Below are positions 20,546 through 29,583 of a stretch of DNA of 64,000 nucleotides, piece by piece. The position numbers were made by a program, and so were the translations under genes. Source of the DNA: Methylobacter tundripaludum SV96 (GTDB taxonomy: Bacteria > Pseudomonadota > Gammaproteobacteria > Methylococcales > Methylomonadaceae); assembly GCF_000190755.2 (NCBI RefSeq), contig NZ_JH109152.1, positions 2,297,937-2,361,936 on the forward strand. The letters run 5' to 3'. Numbering within the stretch: position 1 is the first letter of the stretch; the number at the start of each line of letters is the position of its first letter. The notes beneath the pieces are model-generated. The model had not been told where the DNA came from. It made no database searches and saw nothing but the letters and a program-made list of their open reading frames with translations.

Positions 20546-22117
20546 ATGACTACCGAAACTCTGGAACAACGGGAGGATGCGCCGAGCGTCGATGGGGCAA
20601 CCGTCGACGTGCAGGAATCCAATATCCGTCAGTTCGTCACATTTATCGCCGGTGACGAGGTATTTGCCGTCGATATGGCCCCGGTGCAGGAAATCATCCG
20701 GGTTCCCGAGGTGGTGCGGGTGCCGCTGGCGCCGCACACCCTGGAAGGCCTAGCCAACTTGCGCGGCAAGGTGTTGCCGATTATTTCATTGCGGCGCATT
20801 TTTGGTTTTGGCGACCAGGAATACGACGACTCCACCCGTGCCGTGGTCATCGACCTGGGCCAGCCGCTGGGCTTCGTGGTGGATCGCGTCGCCAGCGTGG
20901 TCGGCGTCGAGCCCTCAAAAATCGATGATGTCGACTCGATTCGCGGCACCGTGGATACCGAGTTGCTGTCCGGCCTGCTCAAGGATGTGGGCGGTCACGA
21001 AATGATCATGGTGCTGGATTTTGCCAAGCTGATTGCCGCCGAGTTCGCCGACATCGCGTCGCTGTCCCGCTCGACTGCCGGTGAGCATTTGGTCGGCAAC
21101 CGCACGGACGAAGAGGAAGCGGAAAAGCTCAGCGATGAACTGCAACTGGTGAGCTTTGCCGTTGCCGGACAGGAATACGCCATTTCCATTGAAGACGTGC
21201 AGGAAATCGTCCAGGTGCCGGAGCATATCGTTCATGTGCCGCACTCGGAATCGCATGTGTTGGGGGTGATGACGCTCAGAAACCGCCTGCTGCCTCTGGT
21301 CAGTCTGCGGCGCATGTTCGGCTTGCCGACGCAGGATGCCGACGAGCATAGCCGCATCGTCGTGGTGGCGCTCGGCAATGCTTCAGTCGGCGTAGTGATG
21401 GATAGCGTTAACGAGGTGTTGCGCGTTCCCAAGGTTTATGTCGACAACATGCCAGGCCTGTTCGCTCGCGACGGCGACTTGTCCGATATTACCGAGATTT
21501 GCCGGTTGGATGAGGGCAAGCGTCTGGTGTCCATCATTTCTGTCGGCAATATGTTCCGTCATTCCGCCATTAAGGAGGCATTGAGCACCGTGGATAACTT
21601 ACGCGAAGAAGCAATAGGACAAGATGTTGTCGAAGGGCAGGATGACGACCGTATTGAAGATGATGAGCAGATGGTGGTGTTCCGTCTGGACAAGGAGGAA
21701 TTCGGGGTGCCGATTGACAGCGTACAGGAAATCGTGCGCGTGCCCGAGGAGCTGACTCATGTGCCTAGGGCTCCGGCTTTCGTGGAAGGCGTCATCAATC
21801 TGCGCGGAGCGGTGCTGCCGGTTATCGACCAGCGCTTGCGTTTGGGTTTGGCAACGACCGAACGCAACGACAGGCAGCGCATCATGGTGTTTTTGTTCGA
21901 CGGCGTGCGCACCGGTTTTATCGTCGATTCGGTGACCGAGGTGCTGAAAATACCGAAGGCGGCTATTGAGGTCGCGCCGAGCCTGTCCGGTGAGCAGACT
22001 CGCCTGATCGGCCGCGTCGCGAACCTCGAGAAGCAGAAGCGTTTGATCCAGCTGATCGATCCGTCGCAACTGATTGAAAGCCAGGATTTGAAAAGCTTGG
22101 CTCAGTTAGCACCGTAA
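20546..22117 (+). CDS. CheW protein with three tandem CheW domains
   Basis: About 523 residues starting at ATG 20546, five bases after AGGAGA; the in-frame TTG at 20513 overlaps the preceding stop and lacks support. Three CheW repeats are clear by their paired landmarks: FVTFIAGDEVFAVDMAPVQEI with LANLRGKVLPIISLRR; LVSFAVAGQEYAISIEDVQEI with TLRNRLLPLVSLRR; and MVVFRLDKEEFGVPIDSVQEI with VINLRGAVLPVIDQRL. CheW couples receptors to CheA. A triple protein could knit several receptor tips or replace CheA in array rings, fitting the double-tipped receptor next door. Confidence 0.93.
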   Translation: MTTETLEQREDAPSVDGATVDVQESNIRQFVTFIAGDEVFAVDMAPVQEIIRVPEVVRVPLAPHTLEGLANLRGKVLPIISLRRIFGFGDQEYDDSTRAVVIDLGQPLGFVVDRVASVVGVEPSKIDDVDSIRGTVDTELLSGLLKDVGGHEMIMVLDFAKLIAAEFADIASLSRSTAGEHLVGNRTDEEEAEKLSDELQLVSFAVAGQEYAISIEDVQEIVQVPEHIVHVPHSESHVLGVMTLRNRLLPLVSLRRMFGLPTQDADEHSRIVVVALGNASVGVVMDSVNEVLRVPKVYVDNMPGLFARDGDLSDITEICRLDEGKRLVSIISVGNMFRHSAIKEALSTVDNLREEAIGQDVVEGQDDDRIEDDEQMVVFRLDKEEFGVPIDSVQEIVRVPEELTHVPRAPAFVEGVINLRGAVLPVIDQRLRLGLATTERNDRQRIMVFLFDGVRTGFIVDSVTEVLKIPKAAIEVAPSLSGEQTRLIGRVANLEKQKRLIQLIDPSQLIESQDLKSLAQLAP

Positions 22118-22136
22118 GTTTAAGCGGAGGCGGCCT

Positions 22137-23192
22137 ATGATTAAATTATTGATTGTTGACGATTCGGCGCTGATGCGCCGTCAGCTGGTTTCGCTGTTTG
22201 AAGCGGAGGGCGGTTTCGAGATTCGTTTGGCGCGCAACGGCAAGGAGGCGGTGGCGGAAAACATCGCTTTCAAGCCGGACGTGGTTACGCTGGACATCAA
22301 TATGCCGGAAATGGACGGACTGACCGCTTTATCGTTGCTGATGGCGGAACGGCCGGTTCCGGTGGTGATGGTGTCGTCGCTGACCGAGAAAGGCGCGCTG
22401 GCGACTTTCGAGGCGCTGGCGTTGGGCGCGGTGGAGTATGTCGCCAAGCCCGGCGGCACCATTTCGCTGTCCATCGATGAGATCGGTCATGACCTGATAA
22501 GCAAGGTCAGGGCTGCGGCCCGCGCCAAGCTGAAAACGGCGCGCGGCCTTAGCTCGCGTATCCGCGCCGAGCGCAGTCGGCCAGAACGTCCGCCGGCTTT
22601 GGTGCGTAGCGGCATTGGCGGTGAGGGGCTGGTCATCATCGGCGTTTCCACGGGCGGGCCGCGTACGCTGGAGGACATCCTGCCGCTGTTGCCGGCGGAT
22701 TTCCCCTGGCCGGTGTTGGTGGCCCAGCACATGCCGAGCAGTTTTACGCTGCCTTTCGCCAATCGCATGAACGACCTTTGTCATTTACAGGTGGTTGAGG
22801 CCTCGCGGCCGATGCCGCTGGAACGCGGCACCATCTATATCGGCAAGGGCGGGGCGGACATGGTGGTCGCATCGCGCGCCGGTAAGATGACGGTGCTGGC
22901 GAAACCGGAGTCTGCCGAGTTTTTGTGGCATCCCTCGGTGGAGCTGATGGGGCGTTCGGTGCTCGAGCATTGCGACCCGGCGCGCGTCATTGGCGTGATG
23001 CTGACCGGCATGGGTTACGACGGCGCCGATGCGTTCGCCGAAATCAAAAAGAAAGGTGGCCGCACCATTGCCGAATCGGAGGAGTCTTGCGTCGTCTTCG
23101 GCATGCCTGCGGAGTTGATCAAGCGCGGCGGCGCATCGGTGGTGCTGCATGCGACCAAGATTGCCAATCAGATTATCGCCTGGGCCCGATAA
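22137..23192 (+). CDS. cheB: Chemoreceptor glutamate methylesterase CheB
   Basis: A 351-residue receiver-plus-methylesterase. The receiver has the acidic pair in LLIVDDSALMRRQL and phospho-acceptor Asp53 (VTLDINMPEMDG). The catalytic domain has Ser171 (IGVSTGGP), His198 (AQHMP) and Asp295 (LTGMGYDGADA), a complete triad. It removes methyl groups from (or deamidates) receptor glutamates, opposing CheR in the same operon. The linker (130-160) is basic and somewhat long. Confidence 0.95.
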   Translation: MIKLLIVDDSALMRRQLVSLFEAEGGFEIRLARNGKEAVAENIAFKPDVVTLDINMPEMDGLTALSLLMAERPVPVVMVSSLTEKGALATFEALALGAVEYVAKPGGTISLSIDEIGHDLISKVRAAARAKLKTARGLSSRIRAERSRPERPPALVRSGIGGEGLVIIGVSTGGPRTLEDILPLLPADFPWPVLVAQHMPSSFTLPFANRMNDLCHLQVVEASRPMPLERGTIYIGKGGADMVVASRAGKMTVLAKPESAEFLWHPSVELMGRSVLEHCDPARVIGVMLTGMGYDGADAFAEIKKKGGRTIAESEESCVVFGMPAELIKRGGASVVLHATKIANQIIAWAR

Positions 23193-23212
23193 AGGCCGGA
23201 TAAGGAGCAGAT

Positions 23213-23836
23213 ATGCCTATTATTAAACAACACACTATCCAGACGGTTGATGTCGATGAGCGGTTACAGCCGCGCGATTTCGCTGGGCTGACGGCCGAAT
23301 TGGCGGCCGATAATTCTACCGCCAGACGTTGGGCGGCGCGGGATTTGGCCGAGTTTCCGGAAGCTGCCGGGATCTTGGTGGAGAGGCTCAAACGCGAGGA
23401 GGATACCAGCGTACGCGAGGCCATACTGACCACTTTGGCCCGTCTGGGAGATCCGGCGGCGGTGGCGGGGCTGGTGGAATGCCTGCGTAGCGAGGATGCC
23501 TCTTTGCGCAATGAAGTCATCGAAGCCATGAAGGAATTGCCCGACGAAGTCGCTCCGATCATGAGCGAGTTGCTGGAAGATCATGACCCCGATGTACGTA
23601 TTTTTGCGGTGAATATTCTCGAATCGCTATGTCATCCGCAGGTCGAGGCATGGTTAATCAGCGTCATTGAAAAGGATGCGCATGTCAATGTCTGCGCCAC
23701 GGCGCTGGATCTGTTGAGCGAGGTGGGGACATTGGCTTCCCGTCCGGCATTGCAACAGCTCAAAGCGCGGTTTGCCGACGAGCCCTATATCGGCTTTACG
23801 GTCGACTTGGCTATTAAACGTATCGACGAGAATTAA
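23213..23836 (+). CDS. HEAT-repeat protein of the chemosensory locus
   Basis: A 207-residue all-helical protein. Repeats are seen as AARDLAEFPEAAGILVERLKREED, VREAILTTLARLGDPAAVAGLVECL, LRNEVIEAMKELPDEVAPIMSELLEDHDPDVRIFAVNILESL and so on, the HEAT/PBS-lyase-like pattern with a conserved Asp-Pro/Arg rhythm. No catalytic motif. HEAT proteins act as binding scaffolds. Between cheB and cheR it may bind a receptor, CheA or a methylation enzyme. AAGGAGCAG precedes the ATG. Confidence 0.85.
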   Translation: MPIIKQHTIQTVDVDERLQPRDFAGLTAELAADNSTARRWAARDLAEFPEAAGILVERLKREEDTSVREAILTTLARLGDPAAVAGLVECLRSEDASLRNEVIEAMKELPDEVAPIMSELLEDHDPDVRIFAVNILESLCHPQVEAWLISVIEKDAHVNVCATALDLLSEVGTLASRPALQQLKARFADEPYIGFTVDLAIKRIDEN

Positions 23837-23841
23837 GGCGA

Positions 23842-24684
23842 ATGACAGAGATCACTATCAGCGAAGAAGATTTCCGGAAATTCCGGGAATACTTTTATCG
23901 CAAAACCGGCATCCAGTTCGAGGCATCCAAGCGCTATTTTGTCGACAAACGGCTGGTCGAACGTATCGAAGCGACCGATTCAGGTCATTTCCGCAATTAT
24001 TTCATGATGCTGCGCTTTGACGCTAAGGGGGACGAGCTGCAGACGCTGGTCAACCTGATGACCGTCAACGAGACCTATTTTTTCCGCGAAGAGTATCAGT
24101 TTCAGTGTCTGGTCAACTCGATGCTGGGCGAAATCGTCCGGCGTAAAAAAGACGACTCGCCGATCCGTATCTGGTCGGTTCCTTCTTCTTCCGGGGAAGA
24201 GCCTTATTCCATCGCGATTTACCTGTTGGAACATTGGCCGGGCATTGAAAAGTGGGATGTGGAAATCATCTCATCGGATATCGATACCGACATTATAACG
24301 CGGGCGCGGCGCGGCCATTATTCGCCGCGATCAGTGCAACACTTGCCGCCGAGACTGCTGCAAAAATATTTTGTGCCCTGCGTCGGCGGTTACCAAATCA
24401 GCGATGACTTGCGCGATGCGGTGGAGTTTACCCGCGTCAACCTGATGGAAGCGGCGGATGTGCGGGCTTATCGCGGGTTCGACGTAATTTTTTGCCGCAA
24501 CCTGCTGATTTATTACGATGACATGTCGCGCCGTCAGGCGGCGGAGACCTTCTTCGACGCCCTGAATCCGGGCGGGTTCATCTGTCTCGGCCATTCGGAG
24601 TCGATGAGCCGGATTTCTTCTTTGTTCCGGGTGCGCAAGTTCCCGGAAGCGATTGTGTATCAAAAGCCCTTGGGGGACCTATGA
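23842..24684 (+). CDS. cheR: Chemoreceptor methyltransferase CheR
   Basis: A 280-residue SAM-dependent enzyme methylating receptor glutamates. The N-terminal helical part (EDFRKFREYFYRKTGIQF) is followed by MTVNETYFFRE, the SAM-site neighbourhood IWSVPSSSGEEPYSIA, where the usual Ala-Cys of AxCSTGEEPYS is replaced by Val-Pro-Ser, and DVIFCRNLLIYYDD and LNPGGFICLGHSES. The Ser-Ser-Gly-Glu-Glu-Pro-Tyr core is kept, so activity is likely. Its last bases overlap the next gene (ATGA). Confidence 0.95.
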   Translation: MTEITISEEDFRKFREYFYRKTGIQFEASKRYFVDKRLVERIEATDSGHFRNYFMMLRFDAKGDELQTLVNLMTVNETYFFREEYQFQCLVNSMLGEIVRRKKDDSPIRIWSVPSSSGEEPYSIAIYLLEHWPGIEKWDVEIISSDIDTDIITRARRGHYSPRSVQHLPPRLLQKYFVPCVGGYQISDDLRDAVEFTRVNLMEAADVRAYRGFDVIFCRNLLIYYDDMSRRQAAETFFDALNPGGFICLGHSESMSRISSLFRVRKFPEAIVYQKPLGDL

Positions 24685-25052
24685 AACGTATCCTCGTCGT
24701 GGACGACGCCGCCACGGTACGTCTGTATCACCGCAACATACTCGAAGCTGCCGGCTATGCGGTGGATGAGGCCGTCAACGGGATTGAGGCCATGGAAAAA
24801 GCCTTGCAGACGCCTTTCGACCTGTATGTGGTCGATATCAACATGCCCAAGCTGGACGGTTACGGATTCCTGCGGGAAATACGCAGCCAGGAAATCGCCC
24901 AGCCTCCGGCGATCATGGTGTCCACCGAAGCCGAGAGCAATGACCGGCACCGGGCTTATCGCGCCGGTGCCAATATTTATCTGATCAAGCCGGTGAAACC
25001 GGATGGCTTGCTGACCTACATTCGCCTGTTGCTCGCGGAGGAGCGTACATGA
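24681..25052 (+). CDS. CheY-like single-domain response regulator (first copy)
   Basis: A 123-residue stand-alone receiver. Acidic pocket in ILVVDDAATVR, phospho-acceptor Asp52 (VVDINMPKLDGYGFL), switch threonine or serine at VSTEAES, conserved Lys in LIKPVKPDGL. It overlaps cheR and cheA by four bases on each side, so its level is tied to both. Likely direct phosphate target of the local CheA. Whether it reaches a flagellar motor or acts as phosphate sink or relay to the stressosome part cannot be told from sequence. Confidence 0.93.
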   Translation: MKRILVVDDAATVRLYHRNILEAAGYAVDEAVNGIEAMEKALQTPFDLYVVDINMPKLDGYGFLREIRSQEIAQPPAIMVSTEAESNDRHRAYRAGANIYLIKPVKPDGLLTYIRLLLAEERT

Positions 25053-27682
25053 ATCCATTATTGGAACAATTTCTCTCGGAAGCGCGGGATTTCCTGCACG
25101 GCATCGCCGAGAAGCTGATGCAGCTGGAAAACGACCCCGGCAGTACGCCGGTCATGAACGAGTTGTTCCGGCTGGTGCATACCCTGAAAGGCAACAGCGG
25201 CCTGTTCGAGTTTCCGGAAATGACGCGGGTGCTGCATGCCGGCGAGGACTTGCTGGATGCGGTGCGCGACGGCCGGGTCGGGTATTCCCAGGAACTGACC
25301 GACCGCCTGCTGGATGCGATGGATTTCGTCAATTTGCTGGTGGATGAAATCGAATCGAACGATGGGGCGATCGGTTCGGACCATGCGCAAAATGCGCTGC
25401 GTCTGGCTGAGTCGCTACGGCAGCTGATTGGCGTTACCGCCGTCGAGGTTAAAGCCCCGGTTGCTGAAGCTTCCCAGGCCTCATCGGTGCACAACATGCC
25501 GGAACTGCCACGGCTTGCCGAATTGCCGGAACAGCAGCGTATGGCGTTATATCGCGAGGCGCTGGCCGGAGACACTTTGCTGTTTGTGGAGTACACGCCG
25601 GAACAGGAATGTTTTTTTAAGGGGGAAGATCCTTTCCACCAGGCGCGGCAGATTCCTGATGTCGTCTGGCAGTCGGTGCTGCCTCGCGAACCGTGGAGCG
25701 CGCCGGCCGAGCTGGATGCCTATCATTGCAACCTGGTCTTTAATGCGCTGACCACGGCTGCGCCCGAAGAGTTGTACGAGCTGTTCCGTTACACCCCGGA
25801 ACAGCTGCGCATCGTCCCGTTGCCGCCTATTGTGCTGGCTCTGCCTCATGGCGATCCAAACGGCGGGCCGGTGTACGGCGATTTTGTCACCGATGCGCTG
25901 GGTCGACTGGATACCGGCGACATGGCCGGGTTGGAATCCGTTGCCCGCACCATGCTGGAGCTGTCTTCCCCCAGCCTGTGGCTGTCTTCGGGCTTGCGCT
26001 GGCTGCTGTTGGTGCTTGAACTGGAACCCGGCAACCGCTATGCGCAACGCACCTTGATAGAGTCTCTGGGTAGCTTGACGTTGCCGGTCTGGACGACGCC
26101 GGAAACAGCGGTTGAAGCTGATTCGGAGCTTGTCGGCGAGAGGTTTTCTGAAGCCGATGCGCGGGCTTTTGCCGACATCCTGCAAGCGCAGCGTGAAATT
26201 CTCGGCTTACCGGATAGCGATGCATGGCTGCCCGGCAGATTGAATGCGGCGGCGACCGCGCTTGCGGCCTGCCAACGCAGTGCCGGGCGGATCGAGGCGT
26301 TACCGACGTTGGAAGCGGCGCTGGCAGAGGCTCTGGATAGCGTTGAGGCAGCGCCGTTGTTGGCATGGCTGGATGCGCACGCGCCGCTTGATCGGTCTGC
26401 AACGGCCGAGTCGGAGGCGGAGGCCGCGCCGATGCAGGTGCGCAATGCGCTGATCGATGTGGAGTCTGATAATAAGTTCGGTCGTCGCGTCGAGGATTCT
26501 TACGTCGGGCCCAAGACGCTCAAAGTGGATCAGGACAAAATCGACAACCTGATGGGCTTGATCGGCGAAATGGTGGTGGCCAAGAACAGCCTGCCTTATC
26601 TTGCCAGCCGGGCCGAGACGCAATACGGGGTGCGCGAACTGGGTCGCGAGATCAAGACCCAATATGCGGTCATCAACCGTATCGCCGAGGAAATGCAGGA
26701 TGCCATCATGCAGGTGCGGATGATGCCGGTGTCGTTTGTGTTCCAGCGTTTTCCGCGACTGGTGCGCGATACCTCCAGAAAACTGGCTAAGGAAGTGAAC
26801 CTGATACTGGAAGGCGAAAACACCGAGGCCGACAAGAATATTGTCGAAGCGCTGGCCGACCCGTTGATTCATATTGTGCGCAACAGCCTCGATCACGGCA
26901 TTGAAACGCCGGAAGTCCGGCGTGCCGCGGGTAAGCCGCCTGCCGGACGGCTTACCATTCGCGCCACGCAGGAAGCGGACCGGGTGTACATTGAAATTTC
27001 CGATGACGGCAAGGGCATCGATCCTACTATCATCAAACGCAAGGCTTACGAGAAAGGCATTATCGACGAATCCACGATGGAACGACTGAGCGACCAGGAA
27101 GCGGTGAACCTGGTGTTCGCCGCCGGATTCTCCACGGCGGAGGTGATTTCCGACCTGTCCGGCCGAGGCGTCGGCATGGACGTGGTACGCAGTGCGGTAG
27201 AAAAAGTCAACGGCACCGTCAGCCTGGAAAGCGAGTTGGGTAAGGGTACGTTGATCCGCTTGTCGTTGCCGCTGTCGATGGCGGTTACCAATGTGATGAT
27301 CGTCGAGTCCGACAAGCAGATTTTCGGCGTGCCGATGGACATGGTGGTGGAAACCGTCCGCGTATCGAGAAGCGCCATCCGTACCATCAAAAAACGCCAG
27401 ACTACGGTTTTGCGCGGCCGCATCGTGCCGCTGCTGGCGCTCAACGAGTTGCTGGCGATTGACGCTGAGCCGTACGCCAACGAGGACGACGAATTGGCAA
27501 CGCTGGTGGTGCGCGTCCACGAAGAACACGTCGGCATTGTGGTCGACGATTTTCGCGAAACCGTGGACATCATCCTCAAACCGATGGCCGGGATCATTGG
27601 CGGTCTGGGCGGCTATTCCGGCTCGGCGCTGCTGGGTGACGGTTCGGTGCTGATGGTCTTAAACCCAAGGGAGCTTGTGTAA
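25049..27682 (+). CDS. cheA: Chemotaxis histidine kinase CheA
   Basis: An 877-residue kinase, longer than E. coli CheA (654). The N-terminal phosphotransfer domain has His44 in RLVHTLKGNSGLF. Then comes a roughly 370-residue middle region without recognisable P2, including LLFVEYTPEQECFFKGEDPF and a helical, Ala/Leu-rich part. After about 490: dimerisation helices (KIDNLMGLIGEMVVAKN), the ATPase with N box HIVRNSLDHGIE, G1 ISDDGKGID, and the AGFSTAEVISDLSGRGVGMDVV block, then a CheW-like regulatory domain. There is no C-terminal receiver. Catalytically complete. The novel middle region may bind a partner particular to this locus. Confidence 0.95.
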   Translation: MNPLLEQFLSEARDFLHGIAEKLMQLENDPGSTPVMNELFRLVHTLKGNSGLFEFPEMTRVLHAGEDLLDAVRDGRVGYSQELTDRLLDAMDFVNLLVDEIESNDGAIGSDHAQNALRLAESLRQLIGVTAVEVKAPVAEASQASSVHNMPELPRLAELPEQQRMALYREALAGDTLLFVEYTPEQECFFKGEDPFHQARQIPDVVWQSVLPREPWSAPAELDAYHCNLVFNALTTAAPEELYELFRYTPEQLRIVPLPPIVLALPHGDPNGGPVYGDFVTDALGRLDTGDMAGLESVARTMLELSSPSLWLSSGLRWLLLVLELEPGNRYAQRTLIESLGSLTLPVWTTPETAVEADSELVGERFSEADARAFADILQAQREILGLPDSDAWLPGRLNAAATALAACQRSAGRIEALPTLEAALAEALDSVEAAPLLAWLDAHAPLDRSATAESEAEAAPMQVRNALIDVESDNKFGRRVEDSYVGPKTLKVDQDKIDNLMGLIGEMVVAKNSLPYLASRAETQYGVRELGREIKTQYAVINRIAEEMQDAIMQVRMMPVSFVFQRFPRLVRDTSRKLAKEVNLILEGENTEADKNIVEALADPLIHIVRNSLDHGIETPEVRRAAGKPPAGRLTIRATQEADRVYIEISDDGKGIDPTIIKRKAYEKGIIDESTMERLSDQEAVNLVFAAGFSTAEVISDLSGRGVGMDVVRSAVEKVNGTVSLESELGKGTLIRLSLPLSMAVTNVMIVESDKQIFGVPMDMVVETVRVSRSAIRTIKKRQTTVLRGRIVPLLALNELLAIDAEPYANEDDELATLVVRVHEEHVGIVVDDFRETVDIILKPMAGIIGGLGGYSGSALLGDGSVLMVLNPRELV

Positions 27683-27915
27683 TGGCAATTACCTACCAGA
27701 AAAAAGTGGCGCTGTTCCAGGATGCCGTTGGTGCAGAAGAGGCCGAGGGCCTACTGGAATGGTTGCTGAAAAACCCGAAAAGCCAGCTCAATTTTGCAGA
27801 TTGCCGGCATTTGCATGCCGCCAATCTGCAAGTCATGATGGCAGTAAAACCTGTAATCGCCGTCTGGCCCAAGGACGCGAAGCTGCGTACTTGGCTGGAA
27901 TCGGCCCTGAAATAG
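27682..27915 (+). CDS. Small stand-alone STAS-like protein
   Basis: A 77-residue protein with the layout of a minimal STAS domain: strand QKKVALFQDAVGAEEAEGLLEW, then LNFADCRHLHAANLQVMMAVKP as the loop-plus-helix normally holding the phosphorylatable Ser/Thr, then VIAVWPKDAKLRTWLESAL. The usual D-S/T pair is replaced by Asp-Cys and His-Ala-Ala, so phosphorylation in the usual manner is doubtful. It begins on the last base of cheA, implying coupled expression with it. It may be an adaptor between CheA or CheY and the stressosome STAS proteins downstream. Confidence 0.7.
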   Translation: MAITYQKKVALFQDAVGAEEAEGLLEWLLKNPKSQLNFADCRHLHAANLQVMMAVKPVIAVWPKDAKLRTWLESALK

Positions 27916-27931
27916 AAACAAGGAAAATAAT

Positions 27932-28306
27932 ATGGCAAAAACAATACTGGTTGTGGACGACTCGGCTCTTATTCGGACGAGTGTAACTCAGCACCTTAAA
28001 AACGGTGGCTTTACCGTCGAGACCGCAGATGACGGCCTCAATGCGCTTAATATGCTTAAAGCCGGCCTCAAGCCCGACCTGATGATCACTGACATTAACA
28101 TGCCCAATATGAACGGCATCGAGTTGATCCAGAGTACCCGTGCGTTACCGGAATTCAGGTTCATGCCTATCCTGGTGATGACTACCGAAAGCCAGCAGAC
28201 CATGCGCGATGAAGCCAAGCAGTTGGGCGCTACCGGTTGGGTGGTCAAGCCGGTGGGCGGGGAACTGTTGATGTCAATTATTAAGAAGGTGCTGCCGGGA
28301 GCCTAG
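27932..28306 (+). CDS. CheY-like single-domain response regulator (second copy)
   Basis: A 124-residue stand-alone receiver with ILVVDDSALIRTSV, phospho-acceptor Asp54 (MITDINMPNMNGIEL), switch VMTTESQ and Lys in WVVKPVGGELL. Closer to classical CheY than the first copy. AAGGAAAATAAT precedes the ATG. Two CheY proteins plus one CheA suggest a split output or a phosphate sink; no cheZ, cheC or cheX phosphatase is visible in the window. Confidence 0.93.
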   Translation: MAKTILVVDDSALIRTSVTQHLKNGGFTVETADDGLNALNMLKAGLKPDLMITDINMPNMNGIELIQSTRALPEFRFMPILVMTTESQQTMRDEAKQLGATGWVVKPVGGELLMSIIKKVLPGA

Positions 28307-28307
28307 C

Positions 28308-29561
28308 GTGATGTCACCAGAAACCAATGTTAGCAGCGATGTATTCGAGCTGCCGACCATTGCCGGTAAAGAGCTTTGGCGTGCCACGTACATGGCATTG
28401 GCGCTGTTTGCCTTGGTTGGCTGGGCGGCGATGATGTTTCAGAGTGATCTGGATCGTTTGTTGGGCGGTCAGCGGGATTTTGTTATTCTGGCGGCGGCCG
28501 CACTGATCCTGATAGCCACCAACATGAGCCTGATACGTCGGGCATCCCGTCGCATCGAGTTGAGGGCGTCTCAAGTGCAGGTAGCCGCTAGTCTGGCGGT
28601 TCGACCGGCTGAGCAGGCTGCCTTGATGGTGGAGCATCACCTGCGCCTCGACGAGGCTATGGGCGTTCAGCTTAAAGGGGTGGTCGGCGACACCGAGAAT
28701 GCGGCAATGATGCTGATGCTGGAGGTACGCAAGCTCAGCGATGCCGCCAATACGCTGATGTCTTACCTCGATAATTCCAATATGAATGCCCGCGACATGG
28801 AGCATGAAATTGGCGAGAGCGTTGCTTTCATTGTCCGGATTGACAACTTCGTGCGGGAACTGCCCGACCGGATACAGCAGGACATGGCGTTTATGCGGGA
28901 GGCCGGTAAGGAGATCGATGAGCTGGGGAAGTATGTTGATGTCATTAAGGAAGTCAGCAAGAAAACCGATTTCCTGGCTCGTAATGTTTCCATTGAGGCG
29001 GCGAGCGTCGGCGAGTTCGGGGCCGGTTTTGTGGAGGTGGCCGACGAAATATGCAAACTTTCGGAGCAGTCGACCAATGCCGCCGCCATGATCGAACAGA
29101 GTCTCACCGTTGCCCGGAACATCCGGCAGAACGGCCATAAATTCAACTTTCTGCAAGAGTACGCACAGCAGATCTGCGATGCGGACAAAGTGGTCGAGTC
29201 CATCCGCAGTCTGCAGGAAAGCCACGAGAACATGCGACAGTATTACCAGACGCTGTTCTCCGTGGTGACCGAGCACAACACCTGTCTGGCGGCAGGGCTC
29301 GGCGAAATTCTTGGACACATACAGTTTCAGGACGTGGTGCGGCAACGTATCGAGCGTATGGAAAATGCCGTGGCAAAGCGCAATGTGCTGTTTCAGGCGT
29401 TTGCTCAGGGGCTGGATACGCCTGATGCCGATTTGCTTGAACTTGCTGAGCAAATGCGCGTGGTGCTGGATGAGTATCTGGCGCTTGAAAGCCGCCATGC
29501 ACCTGCTGCCAATAACGCATCGGAACAGGATGCCGGCCTGCCTCAATTTGAATTATTTTGA
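28308..29561 (+). CDS. Membrane-anchored MCP-like signalling protein
   Basis: About 417 residues (GTG 28308 or ATG 28311). Two membrane helices near the N-terminus (ATYMALALFALVGWAAMMF and FVILAAAALILIATNMSLI) are separated by only about 20 residues, so there is no periplasmic sensor. The cytoplasmic part is a coiled coil with a receptor-tip-like segment, EVSKKTDFLARNVSIEAASVG followed by FGAGFVEVADEICKLSEQS, diverged from the canonical E-F/A-A-x-A-R-A-G tip. The C-terminus has GHIQFQDVVRQRIERME, a motif seen in MCP-like proteins of similar loci. It may anchor the cytoplasmic receptor complex at the membrane. Confidence 0.85.
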   Translation: MMSPETNVSSDVFELPTIAGKELWRATYMALALFALVGWAAMMFQSDLDRLLGGQRDFVILAAAALILIATNMSLIRRASRRIELRASQVQVAASLAVRPAEQAALMVEHHLRLDEAMGVQLKGVVGDTENAAMMLMLEVRKLSDAANTLMSYLDNSNMNARDMEHEIGESVAFIVRIDNFVRELPDRIQQDMAFMREAGKEIDELGKYVDVIKEVSKKTDFLARNVSIEAASVGEFGAGFVEVADEICKLSEQSTNAAAMIEQSLTVARNIRQNGHKFNFLQEYAQQICDADKVVESIRSLQESHENMRQYYQTLFSVVTEHNTCLAAGLGEILGHIQFQDVVRQRIERMENAVAKRNVLFQAFAQGLDTPDADLLELAEQMRVVLDEYLALESRHAPAANNASEQDAGLPQFELF

Positions 29562-29583
29562 ACTTACAACCTAGAGCGTACTT

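Noticed and set aside
26300-27529. 409-codon antisense ORF opposite cheA
   Set aside because: Long antisense frames are expected in GC-rich codon DNA. Its product is His/Arg/Gln-rich without motifs, and the sense strand is clearly CheA.
28314-29546. 410-codon antisense ORF opposite the MCP-like gene
   Set aside because: Same reason: a composition shadow of a real gene.
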